NCBI GenBank assembly: GCA_023404955.1
Contig: JAEXZY010000046.1
Span: 1 to 56,966, forward strand
DNA length: 56,966 nt
Origin: Actinomycetes bacterium
Lineage (GTDB): Bacteria > Actinomycetota > Actinomycetes > Mycobacteriales > Mycobacteriaceae
Reading direction: 5' to 3'
Each line of letters starts with the position of its first letter. Within the stretch, counting starts at the first letter, position 1. The translations under genes and the position numbers were made by a program. Shown here one piece after another: positions 17,475-26,040 of this stretch. Under the pieces are notes generated by a model, which worked only from the letters and a program-made list of their open reading frames with translations, did not search any database and was not told the origin of the DNA.

Positions 17475-17894
17475 TCACGCAGGAGTGAATGTGAACCGCG
17501 TCTCGCCAACCGGTCCGCTGTTTCCGCAAGGGTTGGGGCCGTTGAGTGTGTAGAGCCCGTTCGTGCCGTCGAGGTTGAAGGTGGAGCGGGTGGTCACGTC
17601 GACCGGACGCCCGTCTGGGCAGAACGCGCCACCGGGAACGAACTGGTCGAGCACGTACTGGTTGCCCTGGATGTAAGCCTGGCCCTGGTCATGGTTCGTC
17701 GTGAGGTTGAAAATCGAGATGCAGCCGGGGCCGCAGCTCGTCACCCGCATGAGACTATCGGTGACGATTCCGTTGGCCATGATGCTGCGGTGGTGATAGT
17801 TGCCCGGAGCAAGATCCGCGTTGGCGGGTGCCGCCAGGCCGAGGCTGACGGCGGCGCAGCCCGTCGCGATCGCGCCGATGATCATGTTTCTCAT
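17475..17894 (-). CDS. Small secreted protein of unknown function
   Basis: 139 aa. Residues 1-27 form a Sec signal peptide (MIIGAIATGCAAVSLGLAAPANA, cleavage expected after ANA). The mature part has four Cys (two in SCGPGC, one each in FCPDG and NPCGN), suggesting two disulphides in a small beta-rich exported domain. This resembles the many short secreted mycobacterial proteins without known function. The gene is convergent with the GMC gene (72 nt gap) and divergent from YaeQ. Confidence 0.8.
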   Translation of the reverse strand: MRNMIIGAIATGCAAVSLGLAAPANADLAPGNYHHRSIMANGIVTDSLMRVTSCGPGCISIFNLTTNHDQGQAYIQGNQYVLDQFVPGGAFCPDGRPVDVTTRSTFNLDGTNGLYTLNGPNPCGNSGPVGETRFTFTPA

Positions 17895-17996
17895 GGCGTC
17901 CAGTGAATACCGTGCAAGCGGCTACCGGTCCCAACTTCCCAGAACTGGTCCAGCTGTCTCGGTAGTAGCGAGTACCACCATGGTGGACACTGTGAT

Positions 17997-18548
17997 GTGG
18001 CTCTTTCCGCGACAGTGTTCAAAGTCGAGCTCGGTGTCTCCGATATCGACAACGGTTACTACGCCGATCACACGCTGACGGTGGCCCGTCATCCCAGTGA
18101 GACGGATGAGCGAATGGTCGTACGGCTTCTGGCATTCGGGCTGCGTGCACACCGACTCGGCGACATCGACGGTGAGTTGGCGTTCGGGCCGGGGTTGTCC
18201 ACGCCCGGTGTCCCGGACTTGCGGCTCACGGACTACACGGGCCGGACCCTCGAGTGGATCAACGTGGGCCAGCCGGACGAGCGTGTCCTGGGCAAGGCGG
18301 TCAGCCAGGCCGATCAGGTGCTGCTGTTTCCGTTCGCCGCGAGCGTGGCCACTTGGTGGCGCGCGGTCGGCCCCAAGGTGGCGGGGCTGACGAACCTGTC
18401 GGTGATCCAGATACCCCACGCACCGGTGCAGCACCTGGCCCACACCGTGGATCGGCGGGTCTCCGCTCAGGTGATGGTGATCGAAGGTGAGGTCACGATG
18501 ACCGTTGGTGGAGTCGACGTCACTTTCACGCCCCAGCCCTTGCGTTGA
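17997..18548 (+). CDS. YaeQ family protein
   Basis: 183 aa, the normal YaeQ length. The N-terminus (ATVFKVELGVSDIDNGYYADHTLTVARHPSETDERMVVRLLAF) and the middle (DYTGRTLEWINVGQPDERVLGKAVSQADQVLLFPF) are diagnostic. YaeQ has a nuclease-like (PD-(D/E)XK) fold, but its role is not settled. GTG start without a convincing Shine-Dalgarno. Single gene. Confidence 0.92.
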   Translation: MALSATVFKVELGVSDIDNGYYADHTLTVARHPSETDERMVVRLLAFGLRAHRLGDIDGELAFGPGLSTPGVPDLRLTDYTGRTLEWINVGQPDERVLGKAVSQADQVLLFPFAASVATWWRAVGPKVAGLTNLSVIQIPHAPVQHLAHTVDRRVSAQVMVIEGEVTMTVGGVDVTFTPQPLR

Positions 18549-18667
18549 GAGTACGAAGGGCTTGAGCATCGGAGGTTCACATCCGGGCCCTGTGCTGACA
18601 AAAGTTGCAACGCATAGTGTTTCACGCCGTTCGATAGACGGTCCGCACCGCACGACCGTTTGATCTC

Positions 18668-18673
18668 TAGACT
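18668..18673 (+). promoter_or_regulatory. Leaderless -10 box (TAGACT)
   Basis: TAGACT fits the mycobacterial -10 consensus TANNNT and ends exactly 6 nt before the ATG at 18680, so transcription would begin at the A of the start codon. No Shine-Dalgarno is present, which agrees with a leaderless mRNA. Confidence 0.55.
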
Positions 18674-18679
18674 GGCCGG

Positions 18680-19588
18680 ATGCGATTCTCCGTGTGGCCG
18701 TCGACGACTCAACCATGGCACGACGTTCTCGAACTGGCGCAGTTCGTCGACGACGGATTCTGGCATTCGCTGTATGTCGCCGATCACTTCATGTCGCCTG
18801 ACGACAAACCTGGCCAGACAAGCGACTGGCTGGAGGCCACCGCCGTGATGGCCGCGCTGGCCACTGCCACGACGAACGTGCGGTTGGCCAACCTGGTGCT
18901 CTCGATGACGTTCCGGCATCCGGCAGTGCTCGCGAACCTGGCGGTGACAATCGACCGGATCAGTGCCGGCCGCTTCACCCTTGGCCTCGGCGCCGGCTGG
19001 CAGGACACCGAACACGAGCAGTACGGCTTGGAACTGGGCGAGCCCAAGGAGCGGGTCGATCGTTTCGCCGAAGGGCTCGCCGTCATCTCGGGGCTGCTGA
19101 CGAACGAAACGACGACGTTCGACGGGGAGTACTACCACGTGACAGATGCGCTCTGCGAGCCCAAGCCGGTGCAGTCACCGCTTCCCCTGCTGGTCGGTGG
19201 GACCGGCCCACGGATGTTGCGGCTGGTCGCGCGGCACGCCCACGAATGGAATCAATGGTCGGGACCGGGTGGATTCGGTGAGCGATCGGCGGCGCTGGAC
19301 GCGGCATGCGAGAAGGAGGGCCGCGACCCGGCCACCGTGTGGCGTTCCACGCAGGCCGTCGTGATGGTCACCGACACACCCGAAGCGGAGTCCAAGGCGA
19401 AGGCGGCCGCCGAATCGAGGCCCCAACCAGTGGTCTACGGGCCCGCGGCGCGGATCGCAGAAGCTGTGGCGACATGGCGCGACGAGGGCGTGGACGAGGT
19501 GATAATCCCCGACTTCGCGATGCCGCGCGGCCCTGCGCGGCTCGACGCCTACCGCGCGCTCGCCGACGCGTTGACGCCACTGGCCTGA
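18680..19588 (+). CDS. LLM class (F420-dependent type) oxidoreductase
   Basis: 302 aa luciferase-like TIM barrel. Diagnostic parts are MRFSVWPSTTQPWHDVLELAQFVDD, NVRLANLVLSMTFRHPAVLANLAVTIDRISAGRFTLGLGAGWQDTEHEQYGL and PLPLLVGGTGPRMLRLVARHA. Likely uses reduced or oxidised F420; the substrate is unknown. Start ATG 18680 is supported by the -10 box directly upstream. The 131 nt upstream hold only this promoter. Confidence 0.92.
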   Translation: MRFSVWPSTTQPWHDVLELAQFVDDGFWHSLYVADHFMSPDDKPGQTSDWLEATAVMAALATATTNVRLANLVLSMTFRHPAVLANLAVTIDRISAGRFTLGLGAGWQDTEHEQYGLELGEPKERVDRFAEGLAVISGLLTNETTTFDGEYYHVTDALCEPKPVQSPLPLLVGGTGPRMLRLVARHAHEWNQWSGPGGFGERSAALDAACEKEGRDPATVWRSTQAVVMVTDTPEAESKAKAAAESRPQPVVYGPAARIAEAVATWRDEGVDEVIIPDFAMPRGPARLDAYRALADALTPLA

Positions 19589-19658
19589 CCCAGGATCACT
19601 TCGGCGCTCAGGGCGTGATTCGGCCCGTTCGGCCCGCACGACGTGGACACTGGGTTTC

Positions 19659-19817
19659 ATGTCCGCTGCATTCTGGATCATCGTCGGCGTGATCGCCCTC
19701 GGCACCGTCGCGGCCGGTTTGGTGCGGATGCGTGCCTGGTTGCAACAGCCGGTACCGCCTGAGGTCATCGAAGCCGCCCACCGCGACGACGACAAGGACG
19801 ACAGGGACGAGCCCTAG
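19659..19817 (+). CDS. Small single-pass membrane protein
   Basis: 52 aa, not previously obvious because of its size. Residues 5-22 (FWIIVGVIALGTVAAGLV) form one transmembrane helix, followed by a short positive stretch and a highly charged tail (HRDDDKDDRDEP). The codon pattern is GC-rich at third positions, like the neighbours. It lies 70 nt after the LLM gene and 47 nt before another small membrane protein. The function is unknown. Confidence 0.55.
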   Translation: MSAAFWIIVGVIALGTVAAGLVRMRAWLQQPVPPEVIEAAHRDDDKDDRDEP

Positions 19818-19864
19818 CGGACGCTCCCCCTGCGCCGGGGGCTCGTTGCTGCCAGAGTAGGCAG

Positions 19865-20269
19865 ATGTCCGGTCGCTCTGCCGTCTTCGCGGTCTGTGGG
19901 CGGCGGCTGTGCGCGACGGCAGCCGCCGGCTCCGCACTATTGCACGCGACGATGATCGTCCACACCAAAAGTCCGGCACTGGCAGTGCTCATCGTCATGA
20001 TGGCAGCGGCATGCCTGTTCTGCGCGTATGAAATATGGCGAGCGTGCGGACCGCGGACGTGGGCCGTGGTCGCGGTCATGAACCTGGCCATGATCGCTGT
20101 GCACTGGTCCGTCCCCTCGCACCACCACGGCACCCCGGTGACGCTGTCTGAGCAACCGATGCCCGCGCTGATGGGGCTGGCGACCACCGTGTCACTTGTC
20201 GAGGCATGTATTGCCGCGGCGGTGCTCTACGCCATCACGAGACGACGCGACGCATCGGCTTCGATGTAG
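19865..20269 (+). CDS. Hypothetical four-helix membrane protein
   Basis: 134 aa with four predicted hydrophobic segments (about residues 17-32, 37-56, 64-83 and 99-125). A His cluster (HWSVPSHHHG) lies between helices three and four. No family is recognised. No clear Shine-Dalgarno; the ATG is chosen as the first in frame. The next gene starts 9 nt later, but a -10 box inside the end of this gene may give that one its own transcript. Confidence 0.65.
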   Translation: MSGRSAVFAVCGRRLCATAAAGSALLHATMIVHTKSPALAVLIVMMAAACLFCAYEIWRACGPRTWAVVAVMNLAMIAVHWSVPSHHHGTPVTLSEQPMPALMGLATTVSLVEACIAAAVLYAITRRRDASASM

Positions 20270-20272
20270 GGT
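20267..20272 (+). promoter_or_regulatory. Leaderless -10 box (TAGGGT)
   Basis: TAGGGT (TANNNT) ends 6 nt before the GTG at 20279, predicting transcription from the first base of the start codon. It overlaps the TAG stop codon of the preceding gene. Confidence 0.45.
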
Positions 20273-20278
20273 TCCACG

Positions 20279-21181
20279 GTGGGTTACGCACAGACCGAGA
20301 CCCTCCAGATCGGCTACCGGGAAGACGGGGACGCCGGCGGTTGGCCCGTGGTTCTGTGTCACGGGTTCCCTTATGACGTACTGGCTTTCGACGAGGTGAC
20401 ACCTCGATTGGTCCGTGAGGGCGCCCGGGTGATACGGCCGTTCGCCCGTGGATTCGGACCGACCCGATTCACCACGTCCGACGCGGTCCGGTCCGGTGAA
20501 CAGGCCGCGTTGGCCGACGATCTCCGACAACTGATCGGCGCGCTGCAATTGGTCCGCCCGATCGTGGCCGGATACGACTGGGGCGGACTCGCGTGCTGCG
20601 GTATCGCCGCAGTGTGGCCCGACCTTGTCTCGGGACTCGTGTCGATGGCCGGGTACGACGTGATCGACGAGCGACAACAGCACGGGTTTCCCCCATCGGT
20701 GGAACACGTGGCGTGGTACCAGCACGTGTTTCAGAGTCCACGAGGGCGCGAGAGCCTGTCAGCGCATCGGCACGAGATGTGCAGGATGCTGTGGCGCCAG
20801 TGGTCGCCGACCTGGCGCTTCGACGAGGCGGTGTACGAGGCCACCGCGTCATCGTTCGACAACCCCGACTTCGTCGACGTGGTGGTGCATGCTTATCGTC
20901 ACAACTTCGGCACGGCCGAGGGCGATCCGCGGTACGCGTCCGTCCGCGAGGTGCTGGCGCGGCGGCCGATCATCGCCGTGCCCACCGTCACGCTCGACGG
21001 AGTGCACGACCCCCTCAAGCCGGGAGGGACAGCGGATCACGCGCCGATGTTCTCGGGGCGCCACGAACATCGGGCTGTCGACAGCGGCCACAATATGCCC
21101 CAGGAGCGTCCCGCTGACTTCGCGGATGCGGTGCTCACGGTAGCCGGGTGGCTGGGTTTCATAACCACCCGTACGGCCTGA
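20279..21181 (+). CDS. Alpha/beta hydrolase, epoxide hydrolase-like
   Basis: 300 aa. Oxyanion motif HGFPYD, nucleophile elbow GYDWGG with Asp (epoxide-hydrolase/dehalogenase type rather than the Ser of esterases), and catalytic His in DSGHNMPQERP. Proposed role is cytoplasmic hydrolysis of an epoxide or similar electrophile. GTG start follows a leaderless-type -10 box. The 3' end is 17 nt from the convergent LLM gene. Confidence 0.9.
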   Translation: MGYAQTETLQIGYREDGDAGGWPVVLCHGFPYDVLAFDEVTPRLVREGARVIRPFARGFGPTRFTTSDAVRSGEQAALADDLRQLIGALQLVRPIVAGYDWGGLACCGIAAVWPDLVSGLVSMAGYDVIDERQQHGFPPSVEHVAWYQHVFQSPRGRESLSAHRHEMCRMLWRQWSPTWRFDEAVYEATASSFDNPDFVDVVVHAYRHNFGTAEGDPRYASVREVLARRPIIAVPTVTLDGVHDPLKPGGTADHAPMFSGRHEHRAVDSGHNMPQERPADFADAVLTVAGWLGFITTRTA

Positions 21182-21198
21182 AGTATTCGCTCGTCGCG

Positions 21199-22221
21199 CT
21201 ATCGCCACCCGAGCTCTGGTGCAACATGGGTCAACAAACTCTCGATCACATGCGTGTTGTAGTCGACGCCAAGCTGATTGGGGACGGTCAGCAGCAACGT
21301 GTCGGCCGCCGCGATGGCCTCGTCTTCAGCGAGCTGAGCGATGAGCTTGTCGGGCTCCCCCGCGTAGGTCTTGCCGAAGCGGGCCTTGCCACCGTCGAGG
21401 AAGCCGACCTCATCGGTGCTGTTGCGGTTGTGCCAGAACAGTTGCTTGTCCAAGTCGTTGACAATCGGAAAGATACTGCGGCTCAAAGAGATACGCGGCT
21501 CACGTTCATGCCCAGCTTCCCTCCACGCGTCACGGAACCGCTGGATCTGCTCGGCCTGCAGTTGGTGGAACGGCACACCGGTGTCCTCGCTCAGCAGCGT
21601 GGAACTCATCAAGTTCATCCCCTGCTGAGCCGTCCACTCCGCGGTGGATCGCGTGCCCGCACCCCACCAGATTCGGTCGCGCAACCCCGGGGCGTGCGGC
21701 TCGACCCTCAGCAGACCGGGCGGGTTGGGGAACATCGGGCGCGGGTTCGGCTGCGCAAAACCCTCTCCCTTCAGTACGTCGAGGAACACACGGGTGTGTT
21801 CGCGCGCCATGTCGGCACCGTCCGTGTCACCCTCACTGGGTTGGTATCCGAAGTAGCGATAGCCCTCGATCACCTGCTCGGGTGACCCGCGACTGATGCC
21901 GAGCTGCAGCCGGCCCCCCGAGATGAGGTCGGCGGCGCCCGCGTCCTCCGCCATGTAAAGCGGATTCTCGTACCGCATGTCGATGATGCCGGTGCCCAGC
22001 TCGATGCGGTTGGTGCGCGCGGCCGCGGCGGCGAGCAGCGGGAACGGCGAGCCGAGCTGCCTGGCGAAGTGATGGACCCGGAAGTACGCCCCGTCGGCGC
22101 CCACCTCCTCGGCGGCCACCGCGAGCTCGACCGACTGCAACAGGGCGTCCGCCGCCGACCGCACACGCGAGTGTGGGCTATCCGACCAGTGGCCGAAGGA
22201 CAGGAAGCCAATCTTCTTCAC
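21199..22221 (-). CDS. LLM class flavin-dependent oxidoreductase
   Basis: 340 aa. It belongs to the luciferase-like group that begins KKIGFLSFGHW and contains LAVAAEEVGADGAYFRVHHFARQLGSPFPLLAAAAARTNRIELGTGIIDMRYENPLYMAEDAGAADLISGGRLQLGISRGSP. It could use FMN or F420. GTG 22221 is chosen for GGTGGAG upstream; the frame extends 88 codons further without homology. Followed closely upstream by a GAF protein on the same strand. Confidence 0.92.
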   Translation of the reverse strand: MKKIGFLSFGHWSDSPHSRVRSAADALLQSVELAVAAEEVGADGAYFRVHHFARQLGSPFPLLAAAAARTNRIELGTGIIDMRYENPLYMAEDAGAADLISGGRLQLGISRGSPEQVIEGYRYFGYQPSEGDTDGADMAREHTRVFLDVLKGEGFAQPNPRPMFPNPPGLLRVEPHAPGLRDRIWWGAGTRSTAEWTAQQGMNLMSSTLLSEDTGVPFHQLQAEQIQRFRDAWREAGHEREPRISLSRSIFPIVNDLDKQLFWHNRNSTDEVGFLDGGKARFGKTYAGEPDKLIAQLAEDEAIAAADTLLLTVPNQLGVDYNTHVIESLLTHVAPELGWR

Positions 22222-22270
22222 GGCTCCACCAACGACCCGCGGCCGACGCGAATTCCCCGGGCCCGGGCGC

Positions 22271-22768
22271 TCAGCTGAGCGCGCTGTCGTCCTTCTGGAC
22301 GATCCGCTCGACCTCTTCTGCCAGCTCCGAGAGCTGCTCGCGCTCCTCGTCGGTGTAGTCACGCGCGTTGTCGTCGAGTACACATACTGTTCCGACGACC
22401 TGGCCAGCACTGTCGTGAACGGGCACGCCGAGATAGTTGTGCAGTCCGAACTCGACTTCGTCTTCGTTGCCGGCGAAGGTGGCATCGTCGCGGGAATCGC
22501 GAACGAACAAGGCGTGGTCGCCGTCGACGACCCGCTCGCAGTACAGCGGTACGCGCGAGGCGTCCCCCAGGGCCTTCTTCCCGGCCGCGCCGACGGTGTA
22601 GTGCTGGGTGGCTTCGCCGGCGGTGGCGGCGACCACCATCGAGTCGACCTCTGAACGCATCACCAGAACCGACTTGACGCCCAGCTGTTGTGCGATCTTC
22701 TCGAGGTGGCCGGCCAAGGGAGCGAGCCCCTCGGTGGTGTCCGTCGTGTGGGGTTTCCCGTCAGGCAT
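22271..22768 (-). CDS. GAF domain protein
   Basis: 165 aa, a single GAF domain (about residues 15-145) with GLHNYLGVPVHDSAGQVVGTVCVLDDNARDYTDEEREQLSELAEEVERIV, the classic GAF core and closing helix. Such stand-alone proteins sense small ligands or redox state. A GTG at 22816 would add 16 residues; ATG 22768 is preferred but not certain. It is 49 nt upstream of the LLM gene on the same strand, so co-transcription is likely. Confidence 0.85.
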   Translation of the reverse strand: MPDGKPHTTDTTEGLAPLAGHLEKIAQQLGVKSVLVMRSEVDSMVVAATAGEATQHYTVGAAGKKALGDASRVPLYCERVVDGDHALFVRDSRDDATFAGNEDEVEFGLHNYLGVPVHDSAGQVVGTVCVLDDNARDYTDEEREQLSELAEEVERIVQKDDSALS

Positions 22769-22837
22769 GTGACCACTCTTACCGCGCCCTGAGGGAACCG
22801 CAACCGTTTCGCTCACCCGAAGCCCATGCCGGAGGCG

Positions 22838-23194
22838 TCAGTCCGACGGCGGTTCGTACAGCTGGAGATCGTTACCCTCGGAGTCTTTGAACGAGGCGAT
22901 GCGGCCCCACGGGTGGTCGCTGATGTCTCCGACGAAGGACACACCTTCGCCCTTCAGTCGAGACACCTCCTCATCGATACCACCGTCTGGTTGGAAGGTG
23001 AGCAGAGCGCCGCCACCGCCGTCTGCTCCGGAGGACTCACGTGCGTTCAGGCCGACCATGAGACCGTTGGCATCCAACTCCGACCACTCGTCCGACTCTT
23101 TTTTGACATCGAGTCCGAGGGTGTTCCCGTAGAAGCCCAGTGCCCGCTTCATGTCTTTCACCGGCAACCACACCGCTGCCACGCCTGACGCCAT
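22838..23194 (-). CDS. VOC/glyoxalase family protein
   Basis: 118 aa. A single vicinal-oxygen-chelate unit with WLPVKDMKRALGFYGNTLGLDVKKESDEW at the start and GRIASFKDSEGNDLQLYEPPSD at the end. Such proteins are metal-dependent lyases or dioxygenases, or resistance proteins; the substrate is unknown. AAGAGG precedes the ATG. Confidence 0.88.
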   Translation of the reverse strand: MASGVAAVWLPVKDMKRALGFYGNTLGLDVKKESDEWSELDANGLMVGLNARESSGADGGGGALLTFQPDGGIDEEVSRLKGEGVSFVGDISDHPWGRIASFKDSEGNDLQLYEPPSD

Positions 23195-23297
23195 GTTCCG
23201 CCTCTTTCGTCTTGAAGTAGCTGTTCACCGTCTGCGGTACCCGGTGACGTCCTGTTGAGACTCGGGAATTTGTGACGTCTGCGCGGCGCGCTGATCG

Positions 23298-25529
23298 TCA
23301 GCCGACGGCGCGAGCCCACACCCGGTGTTCGCCCATGCTCTCGATCAGGGACGCCGCCAGTGCGGACGCGTCCGATCCACTGAGCACGCCCTCAGCGCCG
23401 TCGGAGGCGCCAGCGCGGACGAGCAGGTCGGCACCTTGTGGCAGCACGGCAATTCCCTTGAAGTGTCGGAAGACTTCGTCGACGAGGATCTTGGCCTGCA
23501 CAGCCGTCGGGGAGCCTGTGATCACCACGGCGTCGAATTCGATGGACCGCGCGGTGGCATATGTCCGCGAAATCGGGACGCTCTGATCATCATTCGTCAG
23601 CGTCCCGCCGTGCGCCGCGATCACCAGAGGTACCAGTTTCGCTGCGCCGAGCGCGCCGACCACGGTCGACACATCGCTGATGTCGGAGTCCGGACCGACG
23701 AGGATGCCGACATTGCGGCCCTCCACCGGCCAGCGCTCCCCCACTTGTGACACCGCCGGGCTCAGCTGCGTCGGCTCAGCCGGTGGTGTGGTGGCTGCGG
23801 GTGCCTCGAGGCCCAATCCCGCCGCGACAGTGGCGCACAAATCGGCATCGATGTTCGCCAGGACCGAAAGCTGCCGCTCCTTGATCGCCTGCTCGTAGCA
23901 TTTGCCGAGCTCGAAGGTGTAGGCATCGGCGATGTGTGCCTGCTCGACCGGAGTGAGGCTTCGATAGAACATCGTGACTTGACTGTAGTGGTCATCGTAG
24001 GAGGCCGGTGCCGCACGCACTTTCGTCGACTCGGCTACGACTGCCGGCGCCTCGATGAACGCGCCGGTATCCGCGCCGGCGAAGAACGGGCACCCACCGT
24101 CGAGTGAGTTCGGTTGATAGGGAGCCACTCCCGGGTGCACGCCGTGCTGGTGGAAGCCGTCCCGAAGCATGTCGTTGACCGGTGCATGCGGGCGATTGAT
24201 CGGAATCTGGCCGAAGTTCGGCCCACCCAGGCGGCTCAGCTGGGTGTCCAGATAGGAGAAGAGCCGGGCCTGCAGCAGCGGATCGTCGGTGACGTCGATG
24301 CCGGGCACCAGGTGCCCGGGATGGAACGCCACCTGTTCGGTTTCGGCGAAGTAGTTGGTGGGGTTGCGATTGAGCTCCATGGTTCCGATGACCTGAACCG
24401 GCGCGAGCTCTTCGGGGACGATCTTGGTGGGGTCGAGCAGGTCGATGCCCTCGAACATCTGATCCGGGGAATCCGGCATCACCTGGACGCCGAGATCCCA
24501 TTCCGGGTAGGCACCCTTCTCGATCGCGTCGGCCAAGTCACGGCGATGCAGGTCGGGATCCATCCCGGCCGCGATCTGTGCCTCTTCCCACACCAGGGAG
24601 TGCACCCCGAGGCGCGGCTTCCAGTGGAATTTCACCAGCGACGTCGAACCGTCCGGACCGGTGAGCCGGAACGTGTGGACGCCGAAGCCCTCCATCATGC
24701 GATACGACCGCGGAATGCCTCGATCCGACATGTTCCACATGGTGTGGGCCTGGGCCTCGGTGTGCAGCGACACGAAGTCCCAGAAGGTGTCATGCGCGCT
24801 CTGCGCCTGCGGAATCTCGCGGTCAGGATGCGGTTTGGCAGCGTGGACGACGTCGGGGAATTTGATGCCGTCCTGGATGAAGAACACCGGGATGTTATTG
24901 CCGACGAGGTCGAATGTGCCCTCGTCGGTATAGAACTTGGTGGCGAAACCCCGAGTGTCCCGCACAGTGTCGGCCGAACCACGGGAACCCAACACTGTCG
25001 AAAAGCGCACGAACACATCGGTTTCTGCGCCCGATCTCAAAAAGGCTGCCGTGCAGACCTTCTCGGCAGCGCCATTGCCACGGAACACGCCGTGCGCCGC
25101 CGCGCCGCGGGCGTGCACCGCACGTTCGGGGATGCGCTCATGGTCGAAATGGGTGATCTTCTCGCGGAGATGGTGGTCCTGCAGCAGCGTCGGCCCGCGT
25201 CGTCCGGCTCTCAACGAGTGGTCGGTGTCGTAGAGGCGAGCGCCCTGCGCGGTGGTGAGGTACTCCCCCTGCTGCCCGCGCGCTGTTTGACCGCCGCCGA
25301 CGGAAAGGCCGGTGGCAGTGCGCAAGTCGGGCCCACCCTGGTCAGGTTTCGGCGGAAGCGGCTCCCGCACCTCGGTCGGCTCCTCGAACGGCGCCGGCTC
25401 CGGGCCGGGCGCGCCGGGGATGTACTTCGGGCTGTGCTGCTGCAGCCGCTCGGCGGCCTCCACCACCTTGTCCTTGGCGTCCTTGACGACGCTCTTGATG
25501 GTCTCCTTGGCTCCACGATCGGCTGACAT
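23298..25529 (-). CDS. katE: Large-subunit catalase, HPII/KatE type
   Basis: 743 aa, the length of clade II catalases. Haem-site residues are His139 (VHARGAAAHG), Asn in GNNIPVFFIQD (211-212) and Tyr426 as proximal ligand (RLFSYLDTQL). Residues about 600-740 form the extra C-terminal flavodoxin/DJ-1-like domain (VGILVGPDSDISDVS, KLVPLVIAAHGG, AVVITGSP) found in HPII. It removes H2O2 in the cytoplasm. The start has GAGGGG 6 nt upstream. Amine and alcohol oxidases elsewhere in the window generate H2O2, but no direct linkage is seen. Confidence 0.96.
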   Translation of the reverse strand: MSADRGAKETIKSVVKDAKDKVVEAAERLQQHSPKYIPGAPGPEPAPFEEPTEVREPLPPKPDQGGPDLRTATGLSVGGGQTARGQQGEYLTTAQGARLYDTDHSLRAGRRGPTLLQDHHLREKITHFDHERIPERAVHARGAAAHGVFRGNGAAEKVCTAAFLRSGAETDVFVRFSTVLGSRGSADTVRDTRGFATKFYTDEGTFDLVGNNIPVFFIQDGIKFPDVVHAAKPHPDREIPQAQSAHDTFWDFVSLHTEAQAHTMWNMSDRGIPRSYRMMEGFGVHTFRLTGPDGSTSLVKFHWKPRLGVHSLVWEEAQIAAGMDPDLHRRDLADAIEKGAYPEWDLGVQVMPDSPDQMFEGIDLLDPTKIVPEELAPVQVIGTMELNRNPTNYFAETEQVAFHPGHLVPGIDVTDDPLLQARLFSYLDTQLSRLGGPNFGQIPINRPHAPVNDMLRDGFHQHGVHPGVAPYQPNSLDGGCPFFAGADTGAFIEAPAVVAESTKVRAAPASYDDHYSQVTMFYRSLTPVEQAHIADAYTFELGKCYEQAIKERQLSVLANIDADLCATVAAGLGLEAPAATTPPAEPTQLSPAVSQVGERWPVEGRNVGILVGPDSDISDVSTVVGALGAAKLVPLVIAAHGGTLTNDDQSVPISRTYATARSIEFDAVVITGSPTAVQAKILVDEVFRHFKGIAVLPQGADLLVRAGASDGAEGVLSGSDASALAASLIESMGEHRVWARAVG

Positions 25530-25632
25530 CGCATCCCCTCATCACGGATCGGGCCCTCTGGACGGGCCTGCTCTGGTCGACCGCCCGGCTTCCCGCTCCC
25601 GGCGCGCCTAAACGGGATGGCTGCGTCGGATC

Positions 25633-26040
25633 TCAGCTCTGCGGCGGTTCACCGGCGTAGGTGCCGAAACTCCACAGGTTGCCCTCCGGGTCACGAACGG
25701 CGAACTCCCGGGATCCGTAGTCCGTGGAACAGAGTGGTCGCGTGATGTCGGCGTCGTGGGCTTGCACCCGCGCATACAGTGCGTCCACGTCGGCGGTGAC
25801 GATGTAGGCGCCAGCGCTGCCGGGTTCGCGGCACCAGTCGGTGCCTGGCTTGTAGCTGCCCATCATCAGCCCGCCCGTGCCCTCCGGCCAGTTCAACTGT
25901 GCGTGGTCCACGCGGTCGCCCTCGCCGTAGCGCGCGTTGACGACGAAGCCGAAGGTGTCGACGAGGTAGTCGATCAGCGCGGGTGCGTCATGGGCTTGCA
26001 GTGTCGGCCACACGGCCGGATTCGACAGGGTCATGAGCAT
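25633..26040 (-). CDS. VOC/glyoxalase family protein
   Basis: 135 aa from ATG 26040, which shares one base with the stop of the AraC gene (TGATG); ATG 26034 is an equally possible start. Similar to glyoxalase/bleomycin-resistance-type proteins: WPTLQAHDAPALIDYLVDTFGFVVNARYG at the start and REFAVRDPEGNLWSFGTY at the end. Coupled to the AraC regulator, so probably controlled by the same signal. Confidence 0.88.
   Translation of the reverse strand: MLMTLSNPAVWPTLQAHDAPALIDYLVDTFGFVVNARYGEGDRVDHAQLNWPEGTGGLMMGSYKPGTDWCREPGSAGAYIVTADVDALYARVQAHDADITRPLCSTDYGSREFAVRDPEGNLWSFGTYAGEPPQS

Noticed and set aside
24114..25526. 470-codon plus-strand frame opposite the catalase
   Set aside because: Shadow of katE; no recognisable motif, whereas the catalase active site is complete on the other strand.
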